Source: Oceanispirochaeta sp. M1
GTDB taxonomy: Bacteria; Spirochaetota; Spirochaetia; DSM-2461
Reading direction: 5' to 3'
DNA: 64,000 bases
NCBI RefSeq assembly: GCF_003346715.1
Contig: NZ_QQPQ01000004.1
Coordinates: 124,001-188,000, forward strand
Part shown: piece by piece, positions 16,760 to 24,357 of the stretch
Layout: each line of letters opens with the position of its first letter
Numbering within the stretch: the stretch's first letter is position 1
Program-made: the position numbers and the translations under genes
Notes under the pieces: generated by a model
Told to the model about the DNA's origin: nothing
The model's input: only the letters and a program-made list of their open reading frames with translations
Databases searched by the model: none

Positions 16760-19348
16760 CTAAGGTATGATCAGCCATGGAGGTGCTTCCTTTATTTCCC
16801 GATGATGAGCTTTAATCTGCCCAAGAAAGATCGTATGAATCAGACGGAAAAGGTAAAGAAAGGCAAGGGTACTGGCAAAAAAGGCCATTCCCGCTTCAAG
16901 ATATTTTCCGGCTTCAATGAGAGATGTATAAAGCAGCCATTTTCCACCGAACCCGGATAGAGGAGGCACGCCGGAAACGGCGATTATACCCATAAGCACG
17001 GAAAGAAAACTCAGAGGCATTCTGCTGATCAGCCCACCCATCTGATACATCTGTCTTGTACCGGCCCTCATAATCACACCGGCAACGGCCAGGAAGATCA
17101 GTGCCTTGAAGATTGTATGATTCAAAGTCAGATACAGTACTGTTGTCCAACCTGCATGATTCATCAGGGAGAATGCCAGAATGACATAGCCCAGCTGACT
17201 CATTGAAGACCAGGCCAATGTATATTTAATATCTTCCTGGAAAACGGCGATAAGAGCCGCAATCACAGCTGTGAGGGCACCGATCCATCCTATTACAGAG
17301 GAACTGAGTCCCAGCTGTGCAACAGGGAAGATTTTTACAGCAAAAAGGATAAGTCCGAAGATTCCAGCCTTGCTGAGCACCGATGCGAGAAATCCCGATA
17401 CGTCGTCTTCCGACTCCGCATAAGCTCCGGGCAACCAGAGGTGTACACCAAGGGCGCCGGTTTTAACAAGCATACCAACGGCAATCATGATCCAGGCCAG
17501 CTGCATGAAATCTGAAGACATCAGGAATAAACCTGTCATCAGCACATAAGCCCCGCCCATGGAGAACATGATGTAAATCAGGGAGGCATCTTCTGAATCT
17601 TTACCCCTCTGCAGAAGCAGCCAGGAGGAGACTGCCATTAGTTCCCAGGCTGTAAAGAAAGCCAGGTTGCTCTGTACCAGAGTCAAGGCTCCCAGAGATA
17701 GAATGGACATAACCATAAGGGGATAATTTCCGGGCCGTTTCTCTTTGCTGTACATTGAGGCAAAGAGGAAAACCAGGCCGCCTATCATGAATAGAGCAAA
17801 GAAAAATAGATTCAAACCGCTGAGTGCTGTGTAATAAGTCCAGCCGAAATATCCCAAAAGACCCATAGAAATAAGGGCCTTTAGTTTACCCGGGAGGAAG
17901 TCCAGCACAAAGAGGAGCGCTCCCGCTCCAAGAACCATAATAAGTGGAATTTCCAGACCTCCAAGAGCACGCCCGGCGATGAGTCCGGCGGCAATCAGGA
18001 GGCCTGCAGGAATAATTCCATCCCGGCAGGGCATGCCTGGCTGTTCTCCACTCTCCTCAGAGCGAACCGACAGGATAAACCAGCGTGAGAGATAAATTAC
18101 TTCAAATAAAGATCCCAGTAGAATAAGAACAGTCCAGAGAACCTGTCCTGTCCCCAGAAGGAGACGGATCAGTTCCCATTTAGCCCAAAATCCGGGAAAG
18201 GGGGGTAATCCGGCTAAGGCAAGTACAAGGATGCCCATAACTGTCGCCGGAAAGGCTCCGCTCATTTTACCTCTCCAGCCCTCTCTGTCGGAGGCTTTAA
18301 TGCGACCGGCGATCCAGAAGAGTCCGGCCTTTGCAAGGAGATGATTTACAAAAATACCACCTGCAATAATAAGGAAACTCAAGGGTTGTACGCCCATAAT
18401 AAACATGATTCCCAATGCTCCTGTCAACAAACCGATCTGAGCAGTTGAGGAAAATCCAAGCATACGGGTTACAGAATCCTGTTTCAGACCGATAAGGTTT
18501 CCAAAGAAAAATGTCAGAAATCCGATACCCGTAAGAACCTTGAGCAGGGGTATGGGCATCAGAGGCATGATCTTCATAAGAGCGAAGATCATGGCACCCG
18601 CATTGGCCGATGCGATGACTCCGGCAATTCCCTCGGGAGCGGCCTGATAAACATCCAAAGCCCAGCCGTTGGCGGGAAATGGTTTAAGTTCAATCAGGAG
18701 AGCAGCTGTCAGAAAGAACAGCGCCGCCATCCCTACTCCGCTTGAGAAAACGCTCTGAATCATTGCAGGGTCACGGAGTATCCAGTCCAGGGACAGGGTT
18801 CCCGTAAGTCTGTAGATGTAAACAGTTCCCAGGAGAAAAAAGATAGATGACAATCCACCGGCCATAAGATATTTGAAACCGGCTTCCAGAGCTCTTTTAT
18901 CTCCCTTCAGGGCAATGAGACCATAGGTGGCTATTGATGTTATTTCCAGAAACACAAAGAGGTTGAAAAGGTCACGGGTCATAATGATCCCGCTCACTCC
19001 CAGAGCCAGAGCCAGATAGGCCATCATGCCTCCCGGGCCGTCTTTTTTCCAGAAAGAACCCAGGTGAATCGCACCCAGAAGAGCGGCGGTCAGAACTGAA
19101 AGAACTGCAAAGCTCTCTTCCACACCCATTCTGAGGTTGATGGAGACAGGTGGCTTGAAACCTGCCGTGAAAATATCTGCGGGGGCACCGTTAAGGGCGG
19201 CAGCAAAGGATGAGCCCGCAATATAGGCCATAAAGGCCAGAGCCAGAAGGAATATCCCCTGACTCAGTTTCCGGCTGATCCTGTCAAACAGGGGAAGCAG
19301 AAAGGCAGTCCCCAGTGCCGTTATTATAAGAAAAACAGGGCTTACCAT
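16760..19348 (-). CDS. Fused double Mrp/Nuo-type antiporter subunit (interrupted by TAG)
   Basis: An 862-residue membrane protein holding two antiporter modules in tandem. Module 1 (about residues 1-440, NuoN/MrpD-like) has FNLFVFLEITSIATYGL (membrane glutamate) and ELKPFPANGWALDVYQAAP (broken-helix lysine). Module 2 (about 500-862) has FFTAWELMAVSSWLLL, MLVKTGALGVHLWLPGAYAE and NHTIFKALIFL, each with the expected charged residue. In known Mbx/Mbh complexes these are separate subunits. The reading frame stops at TAG (16760-16762) after PPWLIIP, in what should be a helix near the end, and resumes without shift in the next segment. The start overlaps mrpC-like by 7 bp. It would move Na+ or H+; which ion is not determined. 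Confidence 0.85.
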   Translation of the reverse strand: MVSPVFLIITALGTAFLLPLFDRISRKLSQGIFLLALAFMAYIAGSSFAAALNGAPADIFTAGFKPPVSINLRMGVEESFAVLSVLTAALLGAIHLGSFWKKDGPGGMMAYLALALGVSGIIMTRDLFNLFVFLEITSIATYGLIALKGDKRALEAGFKYLMAGGLSSIFFLLGTVYIYRLTGTLSLDWILRDPAMIQSVFSSGVGMAALFFLTAALLIELKPFPANGWALDVYQAAPEGIAGVIASANAGAMIFALMKIMPLMPIPLLKVLTGIGFLTFFFGNLIGLKQDSVTRMLGFSSTAQIGLLTGALGIMFIMGVQPLSFLIIAGGIFVNHLLAKAGLFWIAGRIKASDREGWRGKMSGAFPATVMGILVLALAGLPPFPGFWAKWELIRLLLGTGQVLWTVLILLGSLFEVIYLSRWFILSVRSEESGEQPGMPCRDGIIPAGLLIAAGLIAGRALGGLEIPLIMVLGAGALLFVLDFLPGKLKALISMGLLGYFGWTYYTALSGLNLFFFALFMIGGLVFLFASMYSKEKRPGNYPLMVMSILSLGALTLVQSNLAFFTAWELMAVSSWLLLQRGKDSEDASLIYIMFSMGGAYVLMTGLFLMSSDFMQLAWIMIAVGMLVKTGALGVHLWLPGAYAESEDDVSGFLASVLSKAGIFGLILFAVKIFPVAQLGLSSSVIGWIGALTAVIAALIAVFQEDIKYTLAWSSMSQLGYVILAFSLMNHAGWTTVLYLTLNHTIFKALIFLAVAGVIMRAGTRQMYQMGGLISRMPLSFLSVLMGIIAVSGVPPLSGFGGKWLLYTSLIEAGKYLEAGMAFFASTLAFLYLFRLIHTIFLGQIKAHHREIKEAPPWLIIP

Positions 19349-19701
19349 TTTAACTCCTTGAGATCCTGAACCTGGGCGGTTCCGGCAGCTTTGTAGAGAC
19401 GCACCGAATAACTGAGCATCAAAGCAGTTACAGCCAGACCGATAACGATGGCTGTCAGAACAAGAGCCGAAGGCACGGGGTCAACCATTGTGAGCTCGGG
19501 AGCTCCGGTCACATCTCCATCCAGAATGGGAGCCGTACGCCCTTTTATATATCCCAGAGAGACAATGACCAGATGGATTCCCGTATCCATGATGGAAAAT
19601 CCGATGACCATCTTTATAATATTTCTACGGGTCAGGATTCCCCAAAGTCCTACAAGAAGCAGGGTAAAACCAACGACTGTGGCAATAAGATTAAGACTCA
19701 T
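19342..19701 (-). CDS. MrpC/NuoK-like antiporter subunit
   Basis: A 119-residue protein with three transmembrane helices, of the MrpC/NuoK family. The helix-2 segment FSIMDTGIHLVIVSLG and the VDPVPSALVLTAIVIG motif before helix 3 are diagnostic of MrpC. NuoK-type glutamates in the first two helices are not clearly kept, as is usual in Mrp homologues. It overlaps its neighbours on both sides (4 and 7 bp), so it is translated as part of the operon. The C-terminal 20 residues are hydrophilic. Confidence 0.9.
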   Translation of the reverse strand: MSLNLIATVVGFTLLLVGLWGILTRRNIIKMVIGFSIMDTGIHLVIVSLGYIKGRTAPILDGDVTGAPELTMVDPVPSALVLTAIVIGLAVTALMLSYSVRLYKAAGTAQVQDLKELKW

Positions 19702-20384
19702 TCCGGGTCCCTCCCTTTCATATTTTCAAGAATAGCCGAAAGCTCGGTTCCTACTTTCAATCCCACAAGAATATAAATAAGAGGAATGGCACCGGCACTG
19801 AAAAGTGTTCTGAACTCACCCAGAGGGAGTATCCGGTTATCCAGAAAACCGCCTGCCAGGAAGATCCCGGCACTCCCGATAAGTACATAGGCGAAACCCG
19901 ATAGAGATTCCAGCAGGTTCATGACCACATGATTAACCTTCTTGACTCTTTGAGACAGAAGGAGCAGGAGGAATCCGGTGGCGATGACGACACCACCCTG
20001 AAAACCACCACCCGGAGTCAGATGACCATGTACGAAGATATACGCACCGAATAGGAGCAGAAGTGGATAGAGCAGAGAAGCACCGCTGCTGAGTATTTCA
20101 GATGCGGGGCGGATCTCGTCTTCACGGCGGCCCATTTTACTCAGGAGTATCCCTACTCCTGTTGTGGCAAAAAAGAGTACGGCTACCTCACCCAATGTAT
20201 CCAGACCTCGATAGGTCACGATAATTGAGGTGACAATATTGGCGGCACCCAGCTCTTCCGGACCATTTTCAAGGTAATATGCGGCAACATCAGTCAGTTC
20301 ATCACTCACAGGCATGCTCACAAAAGGAAGAAGGACCAGTGCTGTCAGCACCAGAGCTATAAAAGCAATCCAGCGGCTAATCAC
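19698..20384 (-). CDS. MrpB-like subunit fused to MbhE-like domain
   Basis: A 228-residue membrane protein. The N-terminal part carries IVTYRGLDTLGEVAVLFFATTGV, the end of MrpA/MbhE. The C-terminal part is MrpB/MbhF with HGHLTPGGGFQGGVV, the conserved loop of MrpB. So this gene joins what are MbhE and MbhF in archaeal complexes. The role is structural and ion-translocating in the Mrp half of the complex. It overlaps mrpC-like by 4 bp and the MbhD-like gene by 8 bp. Confidence 0.88.
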   Translation of the reverse strand: MISRWIAFIALVLTALVLLPFVSMPVSDELTDVAAYYLENGPEELGAANIVTSIIVTYRGLDTLGEVAVLFFATTGVGILLSKMGRREDEIRPASEILSSGASLLYPLLLLFGAYIFVHGHLTPGGGFQGGVVIATGFLLLLLSQRVKKVNHVVMNLLESLSGFAYVLIGSAGIFLAGGFLDNRILPLGEFRTLFSAGAIPLIYILVGLKVGTELSAILENMKGRDPE

Positions 20385-20631
20385 GGGGTTCCTCCTTCTT
20401 TCCTCTCATACGGCTGAGGGCATAAAGAAATACAACAGTAGTAAGACCCGAACCGATGGCAGCTTCTGTCATGGCTACATCGGGAGCAGCCATAATAAGG
20501 TAAATTAAAGAAGCAATCAGGCTGACAGAACCGCTGGCAATAACAGCAGCCGTCAGATTTTTCATATAAACAGCCAGAAGAGCTCCGGCAATCATCATTA
20601 CTCCCAGAACAATCATCAGAATGGTAATCAT
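20377..20631 (-). CDS. MbhD-like (DUF4040) Mrp subunit
   Basis: An 84-residue protein with three hydrophobic helices, matching the DUF4040 segment that is part of MrpA in classic Mrp antiporters. The diagnostic motif is APDVAMTEAAIGSGLTT near residues 49-65. The C-terminus is basic (SRMRGKKEEPRD). Its start overlaps the mrpG-like stop by 4 bp. The split of MrpA into separate small subunits is the same as in Mbh/Mbx complexes and shows that the antiporter part here is of that type. Confidence 0.88.
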   Translation of the reverse strand: MITILMIVLGVMMIAGALLAVYMKNLTAAVIASGSVSLIASLIYLIMAAPDVAMTEAAIGSGLTTVVFLYALSRMRGKKEEPRD

Positions 20632-20963
20632 GAATCATCCTCCTCTATTTGATCATCCTTCAAATGATCACACACAGCTTTTTCCCCAAGGGGTATTCCG
20701 AACTTGTGAGCTGCCCGTGCAAGAGCATGGGATGAAAGAGGATTGGAAAAAAGTATAAAAACCATGAGCAGGACCATTTTCCCTGACCACTCGGGTCGGG
20801 CCATGGCAATACCTGTCATAAAGAGCAGACTACCCAGGGTTGTCGCCTTGGTTCCTGTCTGCATCCTGTTAAATGCATCGGGCATACGGATAATTCCGAT
20901 AGATGCCAGAAGAAGAAAAAGACTGCCCACCAGGGCTATAATTCCACCTATAATTTCCAGCAT
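20628..20963 (-). CDS. mrpG: MrpG-like antiporter subunit
   Basis: A 111-residue protein of the MrpG/MnhG family with three transmembrane helices. The family motif GIIRMPDAFNRMQTGTKATTLG follows helix 1 closely (MPDxxxRxHAxxKAxTLG in relatives, with Gln here for the usual His). The helix-3 end SSHALARAAHKFGIP is also typical. The C-terminal tail is acidic. It is translated between mrpF and the MbhD-like gene with overlapping codons. Confidence 0.9.
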   Translation of the reverse strand: MLEIIGGIIALVGSLFLLLASIGIIRMPDAFNRMQTGTKATTLGSLLFMTGIAMARPEWSGKMVLLMVFILFSNPLSSHALARAAHKFGIPLGEKAVCDHLKDDQIEEDDS

Positions 20964-21223
20964 CAGAGCCCCCTTTCCAGGTAACGGGCCAGTGCGACTA
21001 CACCCGTAAAACTGATCAGCCCGTAAACCAGGGCTACATCAATATAAATACCCCGTCCCGACCAGAAGGCCAGCCAGACAATTATTGATAGGGAAATAAT
21101 GGTCATTCCGTCCAAAGCTACGGTGCGGCTCACTGAATCCGGACCGATGAGCATCCTTATAAAGGATATAACCATGGCCAGTACGGCGATACCTGCTGCT
21201 ATCTGAAATAATAAATCAGCCAC
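20963..21223 (-). CDS. mrpF: MrpF-like antiporter subunit
   Basis: An 86-residue, three-helix MrpF/MnhF protein. IRMLIGPDSVSRTVALDGMTII carries the conserved GPx(x)xDRxxALD region, with Ser-Arg in place of Asp-Arg. YIDVALVYGLISFTGVVALARYLERG matches the C-terminal family helix. The start overlaps mrpE by 8 bp and the stop shares a base with the mrpG start. Confidence 0.9.
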   Translation of the reverse strand: MADLLFQIAAGIAVLAMVISFIRMLIGPDSVSRTVALDGMTIISLSIIVWLAFWSGRGIYIDVALVYGLISFTGVVALARYLERGL

Positions 21224-21713
21224 AGATCACCTCCAGATACTTTTCAAAACCGGAAACGATTTTCTTTGTTTTTTCCTCACAGTCTCCCTCTTCAACGGCG
21301 ATCCAGTGGATGTAGAAATCCTCACCCTTCGTATCCACCGTAATAGTCCCGGGGGTCAAAGTAATGGAATTAGCCAGCATCAGACGGCCGAGAGGAGTCT
21401 TAAGTTTTGTCTTTACTTTGACTATCCCGGGACGGATGGGGAGTTTCGGGTGCAGAACCCTTAAGGCAACATCCAGGTTGGACTTGATCAGGGCCCCCAG
21501 AAAATAAAAGAAATAAAGAATAAGTGCCATAAGAGCTTTGGGACTCCATTTAAGGTCACCAAGCAGGTCTCCACCGGGGAGAGGCATCAGGACAATAAGA
21601 AGCAGAATAGCTCCGCCAGCCAGTCCTTCCTGTGTATTGAAAGGATAGGTAAGCAGAAACCAGACCGCCCCCAGCATCAGGACTAGAACAATCCTGGCCT
21701 TGAAGGTTTTCAT
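21216..21713 (-). CDS. mrpE: MrpE-like antiporter subunit
   Basis: A 165-residue MrpE/MnhE protein: two N-terminal hydrophobic segments, then a cytoplasmic domain. The family signature is NSITLTPGTITVD near residues 115-127, followed by IHWI. ALIKSNLDVALRVLHPK before it is also conserved in MrpE. It is the first gene of the twelve-gene respiratory operon. An AAAGGAG lies 9 nt before the ATG, preceded by two tandem two-hairpin elements and a promoter about 230 bp upstream. The operon order E-F-G first, then B/C/D parts, then Nuo-like subunits, differs from classic mrpABCDEFG. Confidence 0.9.
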   Translation of the reverse strand: MKTFKARIVLVLMLGAVWFLLTYPFNTQEGLAGGAILLLIVLMPLPGGDLLGDLKWSPKALMALILYFFYFLGALIKSNLDVALRVLHPKLPIRPGIVKVKTKLKTPLGRLMLANSITLTPGTITVDTKGEDFYIHWIAVEEGDCEEKTKKIVSGFEKYLEVICG

Positions 21714-21720
21714 AGAAGAC

Positions 21721-21782
21721 TCCTTTACACTACCAGAGCTATAACATAGCTCTGGTGATTATTAGCCAAGGCCTAAGGGCCT
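21721..21782 (-). repeat. Two-hairpin leader element, copy 3
   Basis: On the minus strand GGCCCTTAGGCC, TTGGCTAATAATC, then a near-perfect stem ACCAGAGCTAT / ATAGCTCTGGT with a 3-nt loop, then AGTGTAAAGGAG, which is the mrpE ribosome binding site. This is the best-paired copy of the family. Confidence 0.7.
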
Positions 21783-21840
21783 TTACACTACCGGAACTAT
21801 GTAATAGCACCGGTATTTTATTCGCTGAGGATACGGGACC
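21781..21840 (-). repeat. Two-hairpin leader element, copy 4 (tandem with copy 3)
   Basis: A second copy directly upstream of copy 3. It begins with a GTCCCGTATCC region, followed by an A-rich linker, and has the stem ACCGGTGCTAT / ATAGTTCCGGT and the same AGTGTAAAGG end. Compared with copy 3 the lower stem changes from CCAG/CTGG to CCGG/CCGG, keeping pairing. Confidence 0.6.
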
Positions 21841-21848
21841 CAAAGAAA

Positions 21849-21890
21849 CAAAAATGAATCACCCCGGTTAAAAAAGTGATTCATTAAAAA
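21849..21890 (-). promoter_or_regulatory. Terminator-like hairpin in the mrpE leader
   Basis: On the minus strand AATGAATCA / TGATTCATT (9 bp, A/T-rich, loop 15 nt) is followed by TTTGTTTC. It lies about 40-90 nt after the predicted transcription start and before the mrpE gene, where an attenuator would sit. No leader peptide is obvious. The stem is weak, so it could also be a chance inverted repeat. Confidence 0.4.
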
Positions 21891-21939
21891 AAACAGATAT
21901 TCAAACAAACCTATATGATGATTTTTATATCTATAAAAT

Positions 21940-21968
21940 ATTATACGATGACTATTAATTGGCGTAAA
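21940..21968 (-). promoter_or_regulatory. Sigma-70-type promoter of the Mbx-like operon
   Basis: On the minus strand TTTACG (21968-21963), a 17-nt spacer and a perfect TATAAT (21945-21940). The expected start point is near 21933, leaving a leader of about 220 nt with one terminator-like hairpin and two tandem two-hairpin elements before mrpE. Confidence 0.6.
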
Positions 21969-22035
21969 GGAAAAACTGTCGTAATCTTCTAGGATATATT
22001 CTAAGGCAGGGAAAGGAGATATTCAAATATCTCTA

Positions 22036-22076
22036 AAAAACAAATAGCCCGGCATGGGTGCCGGGCTATTTTTATA
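22036..22076 (-). terminator. Rho-independent terminator of the lipoprotein gene
   Basis: A 12-bp stem, AATAGCCCGGCA / TGCCGGGCTATT with a 4-nt loop, has T-rich tracts on both sides, so it could work in either direction. It lies just past the stop of the minus-strand lipoprotein gene; no plus-strand gene ends here. Confidence 0.85.
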
Positions 22077-22088
22077 TTGTATCAGTAA

Positions 22089-22913
22089 TTAATTTGTTAA
22101 CTCAAGGAAAAATGTCTGCCCTTCCTGCAATGTATATGTATTAGGTCCCCAGGTAGTTCCATCCTGACTACTAGCAGTGAAAGTATAGGAACCTGGACTT
22201 TTCTGAACTGTTACAGTACCGGCAGTACCAGCAGGCGGCTGACCTCCTTCAAAATACTTTGTTATAGTTCCAACAGAACTGCCATTCAAATAAACGTATA
22301 TATAACCATGTCCCAATTCGCTTGTAATATAAAAACAGAACTGTGTTGCTCCACTGTCATCACTGCTGTCATCACTGCTACTGTCATTATAATTATAGGA
22401 CTCACCATCGATAGTATAAGAACCTGTGAAATTTCCGGAACTATCCATATTCAGGGTCCAGCGGAAACTGTATGTATAACCATCGTATTTGATAGTAAAT
22501 GAGGCAGTACTTGAAATTCCTCCAGCAGATCCGGAGTATGAACAGCTTCCGTTTATAGTGACTCCACTAGAGCTATAGTTATTGAAAGTGATGGTTAGCT
22601 GATAAGAGGTGGAAAAAGTTCCTGTAACACTAAAACCATTTCCCGTATAGTTAATATCATAAGTAGTTCTTTCGATTCCTCTCGAAAGATCTTCAGGATT
22701 ACTTTGCAGTAAAGCACCACCATAGGAGATTGAAGACATCGCCTCGGACACAGCTGTTGACATAGCAGTTGTAGCTGTTCCTAATACCTGACTACGTTCT
22801 GAATCGGTCAATCCTCCTCCGGCTGCTGCAGCCGCTTCTTCCTCACATGACACAAATGCAAACAGAATAAAAAACGCTGACAAAATTAGTAATAATGACT
22901 TTAAAAATTTCAT
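22089..22913 (-). CDS. Predicted serine/glycine-rich lipoprotein
   Basis: About 274 residues, not assigned to a family. The start MKFLKSLLL (22913) gives a clean signal peptide with a relaxed lipobox ending at Cys23 (FAFVSC), and has GGGTGGG upstream; a longer in-frame extension to 22997 lacks support. After Cys comes an acidic, alanine-rich linker, then about 120 residues rich in Ser, Thr, Gly and aromatic residues with alternating patterns suggestive of beta-strands (for example YSFRWTLNMDSSGNFTGSY). An Asp/Ser-rich linker (near residue 190) leads to a C-terminal domain of about 80 residues (FYITSELGHGYIYVYLNGSS) that looks like a separate beta-sandwich. It is probably anchored in the outer membrane. 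Confidence 0.7.
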   Translation of the reverse strand: MKFLKSLLLILSAFFILFAFVSCEEEAAAAAGGGLTDSERSQVLGTATTAMSTAVSEAMSSISYGGALLQSNPEDLSRGIERTTYDINYTGNGFSVTGTFSTSYQLTITFNNYSSSGVTINGSCSYSGSAGGISSTASFTIKYDGYTYSFRWTLNMDSSGNFTGSYTIDGESYNYNDSSSDDSSDDSGATQFCFYITSELGHGYIYVYLNGSSVGTITKYFEGGQPPAGTAGTVTVQKSPGSYTFTASSQDGTTWGPNTYTLQEGQTFFLELTN

Positions 22914-23074
22914 AAACCCACCCCATTTCAATAAGATAATCTGATAATAGAACTGATGAAAACCGACACAACTGCTTACTGGTAGAAGCGGTATCATGAA
23001 TAGTTCTATGTTTATTATTAATATATCTCATTTATTTTTGAAAGCCAATAGTTAGGCTGTATTAATATGTATAT

Positions 23075-23104
23075 TTGACTTATCCCCCCATCCGGTATTA
23101 AATA
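23075..23104 (+). promoter_or_regulatory. Promoter of the two-component operon (leaderless)
   Basis: TTGACT (23075-23080) and an A/T-rich -10 (TAAATA at 23099-23104, 18-nt spacer, or TATTAA at 23096) lie 5-8 nt before the ATG at 23110. The gap has no Shine-Dalgarno sequence. Confidence 0.5.
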
Positions 23105-23109
23105 CTCCT

Positions 23110-24357
23110 ATGAAAAGCAGCATGATTTTTTTCAACAGAAGGGCACAGAAGTGGACAATTTTTCCAATGATTATTCTGTGTAATGTTGCAATAACCCTCC
23201 TTTTTATCCTGAACAGCAGCAGCTTCGGGCTGCCCTCCTCCTGGAGCAGTCAGTTTCCGATCCTCCTGATATTCAATTTTCTTCTCTCTGTGGGCATTTT
23301 TTTTATTCCTCTGGAAGAGAGCAGCTCAAGAGGAATTGTTATCTCATTGATATTTATCCTGCAGCTTGGCTGTAAATATATAATGACCAAACCCTTCAGT
23401 GAGGATATCTGGTTTGAATTTTTTCTTATTATAATCATGATGCTGGAGGCTATTCTCCTTCTAAGCACTGCTGAAATCCTTGCTCTCACAGCAGCCGTTA
23501 TCTTCTCGGTAGTCTTCACAAATCACAATGAAGTCTTCTGGGGGATTCAGATGGAAGAGAGAAGTCTGGATATGAAACTCTCACTTATGATTCTCTCTCT
23601 TATGTTCTCCAGTTTGAGCATCATTATAAAAAGTGCTCATAACCATCTTCTGAAAGATCGGGAGAATCTTGGCTATCAGAAGAAAATAATACAAAAGCTC
23701 TCTACTTCTAACAGCGAACTTCAGAAATATGCCAATATGGCAGAAGAAAAAAGTATGATGAATGAAAGACTCAAGCTGACCAGAGAAATTCATGATACTG
23801 TCGGCTACACCATGACCAATCTGCTGATGATGCTGGAAGCCAGTACAGATCTGGTTAAAAGTAATCCTGTAAAGTTGGAGGAGCTTCTGCACCAGGCTCT
23901 TGGAATTACTAAAAATGGACACGAAGAGATACGCCAGTCCCTGAGGGTTCTGAGAAATACCAAAATCAAAGAAAAAAACAGCATTGAATCAATCCGCAAT
24001 CTTACCGGTATATTTATGGAGTCCACAGGGGTCAATGTAAGAGTGGAATTTGGAAATCTTCCCTGGAAACTGAACAAAAGAGTAGATCATATTATCTACC
24101 GCTTCCTTCAGGAAGCCATGACCAATGCCCTGACACACGGAGATGCCAAGAAAATTGAAATCCAGTTCTGGCGGGAAGAATCTCATATAAAAATAAATGT
24201 AGAAGATGACGGAAAAGGGAGCCTTGATATTGAGCAGGGAATCGGTTTAAAAGGTATGACTGAACGCCTCAGCGAAGTGTCAGGCAGCCTGTCCTATGAA
24301 AATACATCGATGGGATTTTCCATCAGAGCAACAATTCCATGGAGTATTAATGAATAA
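23110..24357 (+). CDS. Membrane histidine kinase, NarL-system (HisKA_3) type
   Basis: A 415-residue sensor kinase. Residues 15-175 contain about six hydrophobic segments and no periplasmic domain of size, so the signal is sensed in or near the membrane. A coiled coil (about 185-215) leads to the HisKA_3 dimerisation domain with REIHDTVGYTMTNLL (phospho-acceptor His near residue 227). The HATPase domain has the N box FLQEAMTNALTHG and G box DDGKG and GIGLKGMTERL. It makes a pair with the LuxR-type regulator that overlaps its 3' end by 8 bp. The operon stands directly upstream of a sugar ABC importer, which is a plausible but unproven target. Confidence 0.92.
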   Translation: MKSSMIFFNRRAQKWTIFPMIILCNVAITLLFILNSSSFGLPSSWSSQFPILLIFNFLLSVGIFFIPLEESSSRGIVISLIFILQLGCKYIMTKPFSEDIWFEFFLIIIMMLEAILLLSTAEILALTAAVIFSVVFTNHNEVFWGIQMEERSLDMKLSLMILSLMFSSLSIIIKSAHNHLLKDRENLGYQKKIIQKLSTSNSELQKYANMAEEKSMMNERLKLTREIHDTVGYTMTNLLMMLEASTDLVKSNPVKLEELLHQALGITKNGHEEIRQSLRVLRNTKIKEKNSIESIRNLTGIFMESTGVNVRVEFGNLPWKLNKRVDHIIYRFLQEAMTNALTHGDAKKIEIQFWREESHIKINVEDDGKGSLDIEQGIGLKGMTERLSEVSGSLSYENTSMGFSIRATIPWSINE

